From Marmoricola sp. URHB0036 (GTDB taxonomy: Bacteria > Actinomycetota > Actinomycetes > Propionibacteriales > Nocardioidaceae): 64,000 bases of DNA. The translations under genes were made by a program, and so were the position numbers. Under the pieces are notes generated by a model that was not told where the DNA came from, ran no database searches, and saw only the letters and a program-made list of their open reading frames with translations. The stretch spans positions 1 through 64,000 of the forward strand of contig NZ_AUEP01000020.1 in the NCBI RefSeq assembly GCF_000426045.1, read 5' to 3'. This document shows, piece by piece, positions 34,577 to 42,410 of the stretch; position 1 is the stretch's first letter; each line of letters opens with the position of its first letter.

Positions 34577-34666
34577 ATGTTGTGGACCATTCTCGTCATC
34601 CTGGTCATCATCGCCCTCGTGCTCTTCATCCTCGGTCGCGTCCGGGGACGCCGCGGCGGCGTCTGA
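34577..34666 (+). CDS. 29-residue single-helix membrane peptide
   Basis: MLWTILVILVIIALVLFILG forms one membrane helix followed by the basic tail RVRGRRGGV. It lies between two small membrane-protein genes in the same orientation. The GGACGGAG 11-18 bases before its ATG could act as a ribosome site. Length and composition resemble small stress-related membrane peptides, but I do not recognise a named family. Confidence 0.55.
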   Translation: MLWTILVILVIIALVLFILGRVRGRRGGV

Positions 34667-34765
34667 GCCGAGGCACACCCACTGCACGATTGAGGTCCCC
34701 TCCCCCGGGGTAGTGGCTAGAAGAGGTCGCGAGACCCGCGGCCGCACCCTGGGGAGGGAACCGAC

Positions 34766-35059
34766 ATGAGTGTCATCGGCGTCATCATCGCGGGCATCAT
34801 CATCGGGTTGCTGGGAAAGTTCGTGGCACCCGGAGACAAGGACAACATTCCGATCTGGCTCACGGTGCTCTGCGGCATCGGCGGAGTCCTGATCGGCTGG
34901 TACGTGTACGCCGCCTTCGGCGGGGACACGACCTCCGGTGTCGACTGGGTGCGCTGGCTCGTGGCGATCGTGGTCTCGTCGGTCCTCGTCGTGATCGCGT
35001 CCACCATCACCGGCCGGAACACCTCGAAGACGTCCCGGCTCAAGTCCAAGCTCAGCTGA
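34766..35059 (+). CDS. GlsB/YeaQ/YmgE-family stress-response membrane protein
   Basis: A 97-aa protein with three membrane helices: IGVIIAGIIIGLLGKFVAPG, the WLTVLCGIGGVLIGWYVYAA region, and WLVAIVVSSVLVVIAS. The glycine-zipper spacing and the short GKFVAPGDKDN loop are typical of the transglycosylase-associated GlsB/YeaQ family linked to envelope stress. ATG 34766 follows GGGGAGGGA. A related small membrane gene follows 18 bases later. Confidence 0.85.
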   Translation: MSVIGVIIAGIIIGLLGKFVAPGDKDNIPIWLTVLCGIGGVLIGWYVYAAFGGDTTSGVDWVRWLVAIVVSSVLVVIASTITGRNTSKTSRLKSKLS

Positions 35060-35077
35060 GACGCCGGAGCACGCGCG

Positions 35078-35413
35078 ATGAGAATCCTCCGCGGACTGCT
35101 CGGTGCCTTGCTCTGGATCCTTGCCGGCCTGCTCGGCCTCGTGGCCCTGCTGCTGTGCGTCACGATCATCCTGCTGCCGCTCGGCATTCCGCTGCTGCGC
35201 CTGGCGCGATCGCTGTTCGCCACGTCGGTGCGGCTGATGCTGCCGAGGGCGGTGGCGCATCCGGTCAAGGAATCCAGGCGCAAGGGTCGCAAGCTCGCAC
35301 CCGATCCGCCTGATCTCTCAGGCCGGACGGCGAAGGTCCGCAAGAAGGCCGGCAAGAAGATCCGCAAGCAGGGCAGGAAGGTCACCGGCCGTCAAAGGAA
35401 GCTGTTCGCCTGA
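35078..35413 (+). CDS. Small membrane protein with a strongly basic tail
   Basis: A 111-aa protein with an N-terminal double hydrophobic stretch (LLGALLWILAGLLGLVALLL, then CVTIILLPLGIPLLRLARSL) and a lysine/arginine-rich C-terminus (VRKKAGKKIRKQGRKVTGRQ) likely facing the cytoplasm and possibly touching nucleic acid or lipid head groups (inference). No family is recognised. It lies 18 bases after the GlsB-like gene and is probably co-transcribed with it. Confidence 0.7.
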   Translation: MRILRGLLGALLWILAGLLGLVALLLCVTIILLPLGIPLLRLARSLFATSVRLMLPRAVAHPVKESRRKGRKLAPDPPDLSGRTAKVRKKAGKKIRKQGRKVTGRQRKLFA

Positions 35414-35430
35414 GCTGCCAGGTCGCTGCC

Positions 35431-35436
35431 TAGGCT
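35431..35436 (+). promoter_or_regulatory. -10 hexamer TAGGCT for a leaderless MFS transcript
   Basis: TAGGCT ends seven bases before GTG 35444 and there is no ribosome site, so the MFS mRNA probably begins at or beside its start codon. Confidence 0.55.
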
Positions 35437-35443
35437 GGACGGC

Positions 35444-36691
35444 GTGACCCCGCCTGGAACCATCCGCCGGACGCCACCGGCGTGGACCCCGTGGCGGACG
35501 GTGGTCGCCTTCGGGGTGGTCAGCCTCGCCGGCGACATGGTCTACGAGGGGATGCGCTCGGTGGCCGGGCCGTTCCTGGCGTCCCTGGGCGCGTCGGCCC
35601 TGGCCGTCGGACTCATCACCGGCGCCGGCGAAGCGATCGCCCTGGTGCTGCGACTCTTCTCCGGCCCGTACGCCGACCACGGCGGTCGCTACTGGTCGCT
35701 GACCATCCTCGGCTATGCGATGACGGCGATCTGCGTCCCACTGCTCGCGGTGACACCGTTCGTCGGCAGCATCGGGCTGGCCCTGGCCGCGACGCTGATC
35801 CTGCTCGAGCGCGCCGGCAAGGCCATCCGGAGCCCGTCGAAGTCCACTCTGCTTGCCCGAGTGGCTGTCTCGGTCGGACGCGGCCGTGGGTTCGCCGTAC
35901 ACAAGGCGCTCGACCAGGTCGGGGCGTTCGCCGGTCCGCTTCTCGTCGCCGGTGTGATCGCCCTGGTCGGGGTGACCTGGCCCGCCTTCGCCGTACTGGC
36001 CGTCCCGGGGGCCGCCTGCATGGTGCTGCTGTTCAGCCTCAAGCGCCACACCGACGACCCCGAGAACGCTCACGAGGTCGCGTCCGCCCCCGACGCAGCT
36101 CCCGCGCCGGTGAGCACGATCGTCGAACCCCGGGCCCTGTCCGTGCAGTTCTACGCGTTCGCCACCTCGTGCGCCCTGGGCACCTTGGGGTTGATGACGT
36201 TCGGCGTCATCTCCTTCCACCTCGTCGACGCCGGGCTGGTCAGCACTGCGGTGGTGCCGCTGATCTACGCCGCGGCGATGGCGACCGAGGCCGTGGCCGC
36301 GCTGGTGACCGGGTTCGCCTACGACCGCTGGGGGGCGGCGGTCCTGTACACCTTGCCGGTCACCATCGTCGCCGTACCGGCGCTCACCCTGGCCCATGCG
36401 CTCACCGTCGTACTCGCCGGGGTGCTGCTGTGGGGCGCGGTGACCGGTGTCCAGGACTCCACGGTCAAGGCGCTCGTGGCCGACCTGGTCCCACAACGCC
36501 GCCTCGCCACCGCCTACGGCGTCTTCGCTGCCTTCCAGGGTGTCGCCGCGCCCGCCGGCGGAGTGCTCGCGGGCGGGCTGTACACCGAGCACCGCATCCT
36601 GCTCGTGGTCCTCGTCGGCCTGCTGCAGCTGTGTTCCGCAGTCCTGCTCGTCCTCGCACTTCGCCGCCATCACCAGGACGTCCCGGCTTGA
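35444..36691 (+). CDS. MFS transporter, unknown substrate
   Basis: A 415-aa multi-pass protein with about eleven or twelve hydrophobic segments. Near the N-terminus GDMVYEGMRSVAGPFLASLG and SGPYADHGGRYWSLTILGYA resemble the first MFS loop; ERAGKAIRSPSKSTLLARVA is a family-specific charged loop, and VQDSTVKALVADLVPQRRLA marks the later half. The loop RAGKAIRSP is shared by a bacterial subgroup of putative multidrug-type exporters. GTG 35444 is set by the -10 spacing. No neighbouring gene reveals the substrate. Confidence 0.82.
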   Translation: MTPPGTIRRTPPAWTPWRTVVAFGVVSLAGDMVYEGMRSVAGPFLASLGASALAVGLITGAGEAIALVLRLFSGPYADHGGRYWSLTILGYAMTAICVPLLAVTPFVGSIGLALAATLILLERAGKAIRSPSKSTLLARVAVSVGRGRGFAVHKALDQVGAFAGPLLVAGVIALVGVTWPAFAVLAVPGAACMVLLFSLKRHTDDPENAHEVASAPDAAPAPVSTIVEPRALSVQFYAFATSCALGTLGLMTFGVISFHLVDAGLVSTAVVPLIYAAAMATEAVAALVTGFAYDRWGAAVLYTLPVTIVAVPALTLAHALTVVLAGVLLWGAVTGVQDSTVKALVADLVPQRRLATAYGVFAAFQGVAAPAGGVLAGGLYTEHRILLVVLVGLLQLCSAVLLVLALRRHHQDVPA

Positions 36692-36751
36692 GACAGGTGG
36701 AACCGACCACGTGGCGACGAGACCACGAACCGGTGGCGGTCCACCGCCACC

Positions 36752-36757
36752 TAGGAT
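36752..36757 (+). promoter_or_regulatory. -10 hexamer TAGGAT ahead of the receiver gene
   Basis: TAGGAT lies ten bases before ATG 36768 and overlaps an alternative ATG at 36756, which therefore cannot be used from this promoter. The transcript would begin only a few bases before the start codon. Confidence 0.45.
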
Positions 36758-36767
36758 GGCGGCCACC

Positions 36768-37169
36768 ATGACAGCGCCCCACGAGACTGCGACCGCGCCG
36801 AGCGTGTTCGTCGTCGACGACGAGCCCGACCTGCGCATGCTCGCGCGGACCATCCTCGAGCGCGGTGGGTTCAGCATCGCGGCGGAGGCCGCAGACGGCC
36901 TGGAGGCGCTCGAACACTTCCGCGAGCTCGATCCCCCGCCGACCCCGTCGGTCGTGCTCCTCGACAACCGGATGCCGGGTCTCACCGGACTCGAGGTGGC
37001 CGAGCAGATGCTGGTCCACCACCCGGGGCAGGTGATCATCCTGTTCTCGGCCCACCTCGACAGCACCGTGCAGGAGCAGGCGCGCACCATCGGCATCACC
37101 GCGTGCGTCTCGAAGGCACAGGCCACGCGCCTCCCGGAGATCATCCGGAACCTGCTCGACCAGCACTGA
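36768..37169 (+). CDS. Single-domain response regulator receiver (CheY-like)
   Basis: A 133-aa receiver with no output domain. The acidic pocket is VFVVDDEPDLRMLART, the phospho-Asp is in VLLDNRMPGLTGLEVAEQML, and the Lys is in ITACVSKAQATRLPEI. The residue after Asp is Asn in LLDNRMPG, as in several stand-alone receivers. ATG 36768 (MTAPHETATAPS) is preferred over an ATG four codons upstream that lies in the -10. The partner kinase is not adjacent; the soluble kinase at 26041 is a remote candidate (guess). Confidence 0.85.
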   Translation: MTAPHETATAPSVFVVDDEPDLRMLARTILERGGFSIAAEAADGLEALEHFRELDPPPTPSVVLLDNRMPGLTGLEVAEQMLVHHPGQVIILFSAHLDSTVQEQARTIGITACVSKAQATRLPEIIRNLLDQH

Positions 37170-37180
37170 GGTCGCGGCGC

Positions 37181-38578
37181 TCAGGTCGTGGCCACTCCGA
37201 GCAGCCCGGCGGCGAGCCCGAGGAGTGCGCAGACGCCCAGGGTGCGCAGCACCGTCCACCGCAGCCGGAACAGGAGTGCGGCCGCGACGAGCGCGACGCC
37301 GAGCGACAGCGGCTTGAACGTGCCCAGCTGCGGCACTGGCAGGTGCACCGGCCCCCACACCACCACCTCGACGTCGCCGAACAGGGTGGCAAGCGCGAAG
37401 ACGACCGCGAGGTTGGCGATGACGCCGACCACCGCCGCGGTGATGCCGGTCAGCGCGGCCGAGAGGGACTGGTTGCCGCGCAGCCGTTCGACGAACGGCG
37501 CGCCCAGGAAGACCAGCGTGAAGCTCGGGACGAAGATGAGCACGGTGCACAGGACGCTGCCGACGAGGAAGCCGACCCAGGGATCCATCCCCGCCGGCGG
37601 GTGCCGGTAGCCAGCGATGCCGGCCACGAACTGGGTGACCATGATCAGCGGCCCGGGGGTGGTCTCGGCCAGCGCGAGGCCACGGACCATCTCACCGGGC
37701 GCCAGCCAGCCGTACACGACGACCGCCTGGTGGGAGATGTAGGAGAGCAGGGCGTAGGCGCCACCGAAGGAGACCAGGCTGGAGACGGTCCACAACCGGA
37801 CCCCGTCGGTGAAGACGGTCCCGGTGCCGGTGGCCGCGACCACGAGCCCGACCGGAACGGCCCAGGCGACCACGCCGATGACCAGGACCTTGCACGCATA
37901 GGAGCGGCTGGGTCGGGCGTGGCGCAGGGCGTCGTCGGGAACCAGCGGAGGCGGACCGTCGACCGTCCTCGTGTGGTCACCGGGCCGCCGCATGGTCTGC
38001 GGCGCCCACCGGCCCAGCGCCCAGCCAATGGCGCCTGCGGCCGCGACCACGAGCGGGAACGGGACCGCGAACACGGTCAGGCCCACGAAAGCCGCGACCG
38101 CGAGGGTCACGAGCGCCGGATGGGTCAGCGAGCGGCCGCCGACCCGGACGACCGCCTGAGCCACGATCGCCAGGACCGCTGGGGCCAGCCCCGCGAACAG
38201 GGCGGCGACCAGGGTCGAGTCGCCGGCCGCCAGGTAGACCGCGGTCAGCCCCAGCAGCGCCACGAACCCGGGCAGCACGAACAGGACACCGGCGACCAGG
38301 CCTCCGCGGACCCCGTTGAGCAACCAGCCGACGTAGATGGAGAGCTGCTGAGCCTCCGGCCCCGGCAGCAACGTGCAGTAGGACAGCGCGTGCAGGAACC
38401 GTTGCTGGCCGATCCAGCGCTTCTCGTCCACCAGGGTGCGCTGCATGACCGAGATCTGGCCCGCCGGACCGCCGAAGGTCTGGAGTGAGATGCCGAACCA
38501 CGCCTTGGTCGCCTCGCGCAGTGGAAGGGCGTCACCGCCGAGGACAGGCGTCGGCTCGTCACCCAGCTCGCTCGTCAC
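37181..38578 (-). CDS. chrA: Chromate transporter (ChrA, two-domain CHR family)
   Basis: A 465-aa membrane protein with two homologous CHR domains. The first carries WFGISLQTFGGPAGQISVMQ, LSYCTLLPGPEAQQLSIYVG and PGFVALLGLTAVYL; the second SLVSFGGAYALLSYISHQAV, ALAETTPGPLIMVTQFVAGI and GFLVGSVLCTVLIFVPSFTL. The FGGP and PGPEAQQ motifs are ChrA hallmarks. It expels chromate to give resistance. GTG 38578 is divergent from the ArsR-arsenate reductase gene across about 58 bases that hold an ArsR-type operator, so joint metal-responsive control is likely. Confidence 0.92.
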   Translation of the reverse strand: MTSELGDEPTPVLGGDALPLREATKAWFGISLQTFGGPAGQISVMQRTLVDEKRWIGQQRFLHALSYCTLLPGPEAQQLSIYVGWLLNGVRGGLVAGVLFVLPGFVALLGLTAVYLAAGDSTLVAALFAGLAPAVLAIVAQAVVRVGGRSLTHPALVTLAVAAFVGLTVFAVPFPLVVAAAGAIGWALGRWAPQTMRRPGDHTRTVDGPPPLVPDDALRHARPSRSYACKVLVIGVVAWAVPVGLVVAATGTGTVFTDGVRLWTVSSLVSFGGAYALLSYISHQAVVVYGWLAPGEMVRGLALAETTPGPLIMVTQFVAGIAGYRHPPAGMDPWVGFLVGSVLCTVLIFVPSFTLVFLGAPFVERLRGNQSLSAALTGITAAVVGVIANLAVVFALATLFGDVEVVVWGPVHLPVPQLGTFKPLSLGVALVAAALLFRLRWTVLRTLGVCALLGLAAGLLGVATT

Positions 38579-38606
38579 TCGCGGCGCCGGCCTCTCGCTC
38601 GTGTTC

Positions 38607-38630
38607 CATCAAACTCGTTTGATGTATCTT
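38607..38630. promoter_or_regulatory. ArsR-type operator and -10 between chrA and the ArsR fusion gene
   Basis: CATCAAACTCGTTTGATG (38607-38624) has perfect 8-bp arms and matches the ATCAA-N6-TTGAT form of ArsR-family sites. It abuts the -10 TATCTT (38625-38630), which is six bases ahead of GTG 38637, so binding would block the right-hand promoter and probably the left-hand one too. Confidence 0.7.
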
Positions 38631-38636
38631 GGAGCC

Positions 38637-39410
38637 GTGGTGTCCACCCGTCAAGTATCGGCGCCGCCGGCGTTCGTCCGGTTGACCGCCCACCCGCTGC
38701 GCTGGCAGCTCCTCACCGCTCTGGCGGAGAGCGACTACCGGGTTCGCGAGCTGGTGACACTGCTCGACGAGCCGCAGAACCTGCTCTCCTACCACCTTCG
38801 CCTGCTGCGCGACGGAGGCCTGGTCGGCGCCACCCGAAGCAGCTACGACGGCCGCGACAGCTACTACCACCTCGACCTGGATCGCTGTGCTGAGGCCTTG
38901 GCCGAGACCGGCGCGGCCCTGCACCCCTCCCTGCACCCCACGCAGCACCGCGGTAGGACCAGGCGACAGCCTGACCGACCCGCCGACGTGCTCTTCGTGT
39001 GCACCGGCAACAGCATCCGCTCACCCATCGCCGAGGCCCTGCTGCGTCACCACGGCGCAGCCAGCGTTCGCGTGACCAGTGCCGGCACCCGACCCAAGCC
39101 CGAGCTGCACCCCCACACGGTTCGGGTCCTGGACGAGCGGTTCGGCATCGACGTCACCAGCCAGCGGCCCCGGGGCCTCACCACGCTGAACAGGCGCCGG
39201 TTCGACCACGTGGTCACCCTGTGCGACAGAGCCCGTGAGACATGCCCCGAGTTCGCCCACACCCCACGCCGGACTCACTGGAGCATCCGCGATCCCGCCG
39301 CGACGAGCGGCTCGGCACGCGCCAGCTACGCCGTCTTCCAGCAGGTCGCTGCGGACATCGACACCCGCATCAGGCACCTGCTCCCGTCTCTCGGCATTCA
39401 CCGCCACTGA
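38637..39410 (+). CDS. ArsR-type repressor fused to a low-molecular-weight arsenate reductase
   Basis: A 257-aa fusion. Residues 1-105 form an ArsR winged helix (FVRLTAHPLRWQLLTALAES, DYRVRELVTLLDEPQNLLSY, HLRLLRDGGLV) without the classical ELCVCDL metal-binding cysteines. Residues 118-250 are an LMW-phosphatase/ArsC-like domain with P-loop VLFVCTGNSIRSPIAEALLR (CX5R) and a later RDPA carrying the general-acid Asp. GTG 38637 follows a -10 by six bases and is probably leaderless; ATG 38622 lies in the operator. Divergent from chrA, so the unit may respond to oxyanions in general. Confidence 0.88.
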   Translation: MVSTRQVSAPPAFVRLTAHPLRWQLLTALAESDYRVRELVTLLDEPQNLLSYHLRLLRDGGLVGATRSSYDGRDSYYHLDLDRCAEALAETGAALHPSLHPTQHRGRTRRQPDRPADVLFVCTGNSIRSPIAEALLRHHGAASVRVTSAGTRPKPELHPHTVRVLDERFGIDVTSQRPRGLTTLNRRRFDHVVTLCDRARETCPEFAHTPRRTHWSIRDPAATSGSARASYAVFQQVAADIDTRIRHLLPSLGIHRH

Positions 39411-39432
39411 GCCACGACACGCAGGGGTTTCT

Positions 39433-39807
39433 GTGCCCGCACCCGAGCAGTACGCCAGCGTCCGCTACGTCGTGGACGACGTGGAAGCGGCCATCGCCTT
39501 CTACACCACCCACCTGGGCTTCACCGTGAAGACCCACCCGGCGCCGGCGTTCGCCGACGTCGTACGCGGCCCGTTGCGGCTCCTGCTGTCGGGGCCTGCC
39601 AGCTCCGGAGCGCGCGCCACACCGAGCGACGCCGACCGCGCCGGCCGCAACCGCATCCATCTCGTCGTCGACGACCTCGACGCCGAGGTCACCGGACTGC
39701 GCGAGGCCGGCGTCCGTTTCCGTAGCGAGGTGGTGACCGGGCCGGGCGGTCGCCAGATCCTGCTCGAGGACCCCGCGGGCAACTTGGTCGAGCTGTTCGA
39801 GAACTGA
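39433..39807 (+). CDS. VOC-family (glyoxalase/bleomycin-resistance-like) protein
   Basis: A 124-aa single-unit VOC protein. YASVRYVVDDVEAAIAFYTT, then HLGFTVKTHPAPAFADVVRG opens the first beta-alpha-beta-beta-beta repeat; IHLVVDDLDAEVTGLREAGV and ILLEDPAGNLVELFE close the second. Metal ligands cannot be fixed with certainty. GTG 39433 is the best start because the conserved part begins within a few residues. It lies 22 bases after the ArsR-ArsC gene; an ArsI-like C-As lyase role is conceivable but the typical cysteines are absent, so I leave function open. Confidence 0.78.
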   Translation: MPAPEQYASVRYVVDDVEAAIAFYTTHLGFTVKTHPAPAFADVVRGPLRLLLSGPASSGARATPSDADRAGRNRIHLVVDDLDAEVTGLREAGVRFRSEVVTGPGGRQILLEDPAGNLVELFEN

Positions 39808-39913
39808 CCCACTTGTCCGCTGCGTCCTCAGGCCGCACGTGTTCAGGTTCACGACAGGTCCGGGTGTCTAGCCTGCGGCTCGTGGCGCAACGTGTCGCGA
39901 CCGGCAACCCGCC

Positions 39914-39919
39914 TAGGCT
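39914..39919 (+). promoter_or_regulatory. -10 hexamer TAGGCT for a leaderless two-component operon
   Basis: TAGGCT is six bases before ATG 39926, with no ribosome site between. This is the canonical actinobacterial leaderless spacing. Confidence 0.6.
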
Positions 39920-39925
39920 GACCCG

Positions 39926-40597
39926 ATGCACGTAGTGGTGGTCGACGATGAGCCACGCATGGTCGAGCTGATCACCGGCTATCTCACCGAGAACGACGTC
40001 CAGGTCACCGGTGCTCACGACGGCACCAGCGCCCTGTTCGCTGCCCGCCAGGCCGACGTCGACGCCGTCGTACTCGATCTCATGCTGCCCGGGATGAGCG
40101 GCACCGAGGTCTGCCAACAGCTGCGCCGCGAGGGCAACGACGTACCCATCCTGATGCTCACCGCCCGCGGGACGGTCGCCGAACGCGTCGCCGGACTCGA
40201 GGCGGGCGCCGACGACTACCTGGTCAAGCCGTTCGCGCTGGAGGAGCTGCATGCCCGACTGCGTGCCATCGGCCGCCGCCGCGACCCCGAGGACACCCGC
40301 TTGACCGTGGGCGACGTGGTGATGGACGAAGGGGACCGGCGGGTCTGGGTCCACGAGGAAGAGGTGAACCTGTCTCGGCGCGAGTTCGACATGCTTCATT
40401 CCCTGATGTCGGCCCGTGGACGCGTGGTGAGCCGCGACCGCCTCTACGACGACGTCTGGGACTTCGAGGTCGACATCTCCAGCAACGCCATGGACGTGCA
40501 CATGTCCCGCCTGCGACGTGCGCTGGCCGCCTCCGACCAGGTCACCATCCGCACCCTGCGCGGAGTCGGGTACCGCCTCGAGATCACCACGCGATGA
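39926..40597 (+). CDS. OmpR/PhoB-family response regulator
   Basis: A 223-aa DNA-binding response regulator. The receiver has VVVVDDEPRMVELITGYLTE, phospho-Asp in VVLDLMLPGMSGTEVCQQLR, and Lys in YLVKPFALEELHARLRAIGR. The C-terminal winged helix (about residues 128-221) includes VNLSRREFDMLHSLMSARGR and NAMDVHMSRLRRALA, then TLRGVGYRLE. It is the first gene of a leaderless operon with the sensor kinase 27 bases downstream. Signal and targets are unknown. Confidence 0.92.
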   Translation: MHVVVVDDEPRMVELITGYLTENDVQVTGAHDGTSALFAARQADVDAVVLDLMLPGMSGTEVCQQLRREGNDVPILMLTARGTVAERVAGLEAGADDYLVKPFALEELHARLRAIGRRRDPEDTRLTVGDVVMDEGDRRVWVHEEEVNLSRREFDMLHSLMSARGRVVSRDRLYDDVWDFEVDISSNAMDVHMSRLRRALAASDQVTIRTLRGVGYRLEITTR

Positions 40598-40624
40598 GCC
40601 CCGCCCTGATGTCATGAGCCGGAG

Positions 40625-41989
40625 ATGAGCCTGTGGAGCCGCCTGTTCGGTGACCGACCGATCGTGACCCGGCTCGTGGTGGCGGTGGCGGCGACCATGA
40701 CGGTGGTCCTGGTGCTGGCTGGGGCGTTCGTGTACTGGCGCGTCGAGTTCGCCCTCAACCGCCAGCTCAACCAGGACCTGGACGCCTACCACGCCGTGGT
40801 CATCCGAAACCTGTCCACCGGCGCCACCCCGCCGACCGACACTCCGGGGCAGAGCTACCAGGTCTACGACCGAGCCGGCCGCGTCGTCGGTGGCGACGCC
40901 CGGACCCGACTCAGCGACATCGAGACAGTCATCGGCGTCCGCGCCGGCGAGACCGTCCGTCAGGACGTGGGCAGCATGCTGCCACCCTCGAACCGGCCCT
41001 ACCGCGTCCTCACCTCCCGGGTTCGAACCCCCGCCGGATCCGTCGTCGTCTCCTCGGCGATCAGCCGGCGCAAGCACGACGAAGCGCTGCGCGAGCTGCT
41101 GGCGCAGCTCGTCATCGCCGACCTGGCCACCCTGGTCGCGGCGTCCCTGGTCGGGTACGGCGTCGCCCGCGCTGCACTGCGGCCGGTGGAGCGGTACCGT
41201 CGTGCCGCCGAGCGTGCCGGCGACGCGCCGGTACTTCCGGTGGACCCGAGCCATGACGACGAGATCACCCGACTCGGCCACACGCTGAACGCACTCCTGG
41301 CCCGGATCAGCACCGCAAACGAACGCGAGCGCCAGTTCCTTGCCGACACCTCCCACGAGCTCAGGTCACCGCTCTCGGTCATGCGCACCGAGCTCGAGAT
41401 GGCGCTGCGGCGTCCGCGGCCACCGGACGAGACGAAGGCAGCCCTGGAGTCGCTCCAGGACCAGGTCGAGCGGCTCATCGCGGTCTCCAACGCACTGCTC
41501 GACCTCGAGGAGGTGCGCGCCGGAGACACGCTCGACGGCGAGCAGGTCGACACCGGAGTGCTCATTGCCGACCTCGTCGGGCGCTACCAGGCCGAAGCAG
41601 CAGTGCTGGGCCGTCGCATCGAGGCCCGGTCGCCTGGTGGCACAGCTGAGGGGCCCTCGACCGACGTGGTCGTGACGGGCAACCGGCACTGGCTCGACCT
41701 TGCCCTGGGCAACCTCGTCTCCAACGCGCTGCGCTACGGCGACGGCACCGTCACCATCGCCGCCACGGACACCGGTGACCGGGTCCGGCTCACCGTCAGC
41801 GACGAGGGCACCGGCTTTGCGCCCGACTTCGTCGGCAAGGCGTTCGACAGGTTCACGCGCGCCGAGTCCAGTCGCACCAGTCGGGGCACCGGTCTGGGTC
41901 TGTCCCTGGTCCAGGCCGTCGCCCATGCACACGGAGGTACGGCGGCGATCGACGGCAGCAGTGTGGCGCTGGACCTGCCCGTTAGCTAG
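40625..41989 (+). CDS. Membrane sensor histidine kinase with HAMP domain
   Basis: A 454-aa kinase. The first membrane helix is LVVAVAATMTVVLVLAGAFV (about residues 18-37); an extracytoplasmic sensor of about 115 residues follows; the second helix is around VIADLATLVAASLVGYGVAR. A HAMP segment leads to the H-box FLADTSHELRSPLSVMRTEL, the N-box NLVSNALRYGDGTVTIAATD, G1 VSDEGTGFAPD and G2 GTGLGLSLVQAVAHAHGG. It pairs with the OmpR-type regulator just upstream. The last codons overlap a degraded minus-strand frame. Confidence 0.92.
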   Translation: MSLWSRLFGDRPIVTRLVVAVAATMTVVLVLAGAFVYWRVEFALNRQLNQDLDAYHAVVIRNLSTGATPPTDTPGQSYQVYDRAGRVVGGDARTRLSDIETVIGVRAGETVRQDVGSMLPPSNRPYRVLTSRVRTPAGSVVVSSAISRRKHDEALRELLAQLVIADLATLVAASLVGYGVARAALRPVERYRRAAERAGDAPVLPVDPSHDDEITRLGHTLNALLARISTANERERQFLADTSHELRSPLSVMRTELEMALRRPRPPDETKAALESLQDQVERLIAVSNALLDLEEVRAGDTLDGEQVDTGVLIADLVGRYQAEAAVLGRRIEARSPGGTAEGPSTDVVVTGNRHWLDLALGNLVSNALRYGDGTVTIAATDTGDRVRLTVSDEGTGFAPDFVGKAFDRFTRAESSRTSRGTGLGLSLVQAVAHAHGGTAAIDGSSVALDLPVS

Positions 41990-42151
41990 GCGGCATGTCC
42001 ACGGTGATCGGACCGGGGGGCCCGACACCCGCCGTGGTGGTGACGGTGAAGGTCACGTCCTTGGCGCCCCGCGGGACCGGGCGGGGAACAGCACCTTGCC
42101 GATCAGCTCCTCCTTGAGGTCGACCGGGACCGGGCTAGCGATGTTGCCGTG
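41982..42151 (-). pseudogene. Possible remnant of a minus-strand coding region with a frameshift
   Basis: On the minus strand one frame reads HGNIASPVPVDLKEELIGKV then LFPAR, and after a one-base shift the next reads AKDVTFTVTTTAGVGPPGPI then TVDMPPS and TAA at 41982. Both halves have strong G/C third positions, unlike random frames. The upstream part would overlap the end of the 91-aa gene, so this looks like a truncated, shifted fragment. Family not recognised; it may also be chance in GC-rich DNA. Confidence 0.35.
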
Positions 42152-42410
42152 CCGGGAAAGCGCCGCGCTCGGAGTTCACACCGGTGACGTCGGTCGGCGT
42201 CACCGAGATGAGTGTCGTGCCCAGGTCGCGGACCCTGGCCAGCAGGCCGTGCAGCTCGGACTGGTCGCGCACCGCACCGCGCAGGATGGTCGACCCGTCG
42301 TCCTCGTGGATGAGGGTGAATCCGTCGAACCAGCTCGACCAGCGCTCGTCGAGATGTCCGCGGAGGCGCAGGTCGTAGGACGCGGGGGCGTCGGGTGACG
42401 GGGTGGTCAT
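42135..42410 (-). CDS. Conserved 91-aa protein, unknown function
   Basis: A small soluble protein: YDLRLRGHLDERWSSWFDGF, TLIHEDDGSTILRGAVRDQS, ELHGLLARVRDLGTTLISVT. The pattern (two strands around W-F, a DDG turn, then DQxxLHGLLxxVRDLG) recurs in many actinobacterial small proteins, as I recall, often beside membrane or regulator genes. No catalytic residues are apparent. ATG 42410 overlaps the DUF2306 stop as ATGA, so it is third in a coupled operon. The last dozen residues look atypical and overlap the degraded fragment. Confidence 0.75.
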   Translation of the reverse strand: MTTPSPDAPASYDLRLRGHLDERWSSWFDGFTLIHEDDGSTILRGAVRDQSELHGLLARVRDLGTTLISVTPTDVTGVNSERGAFPARQHR

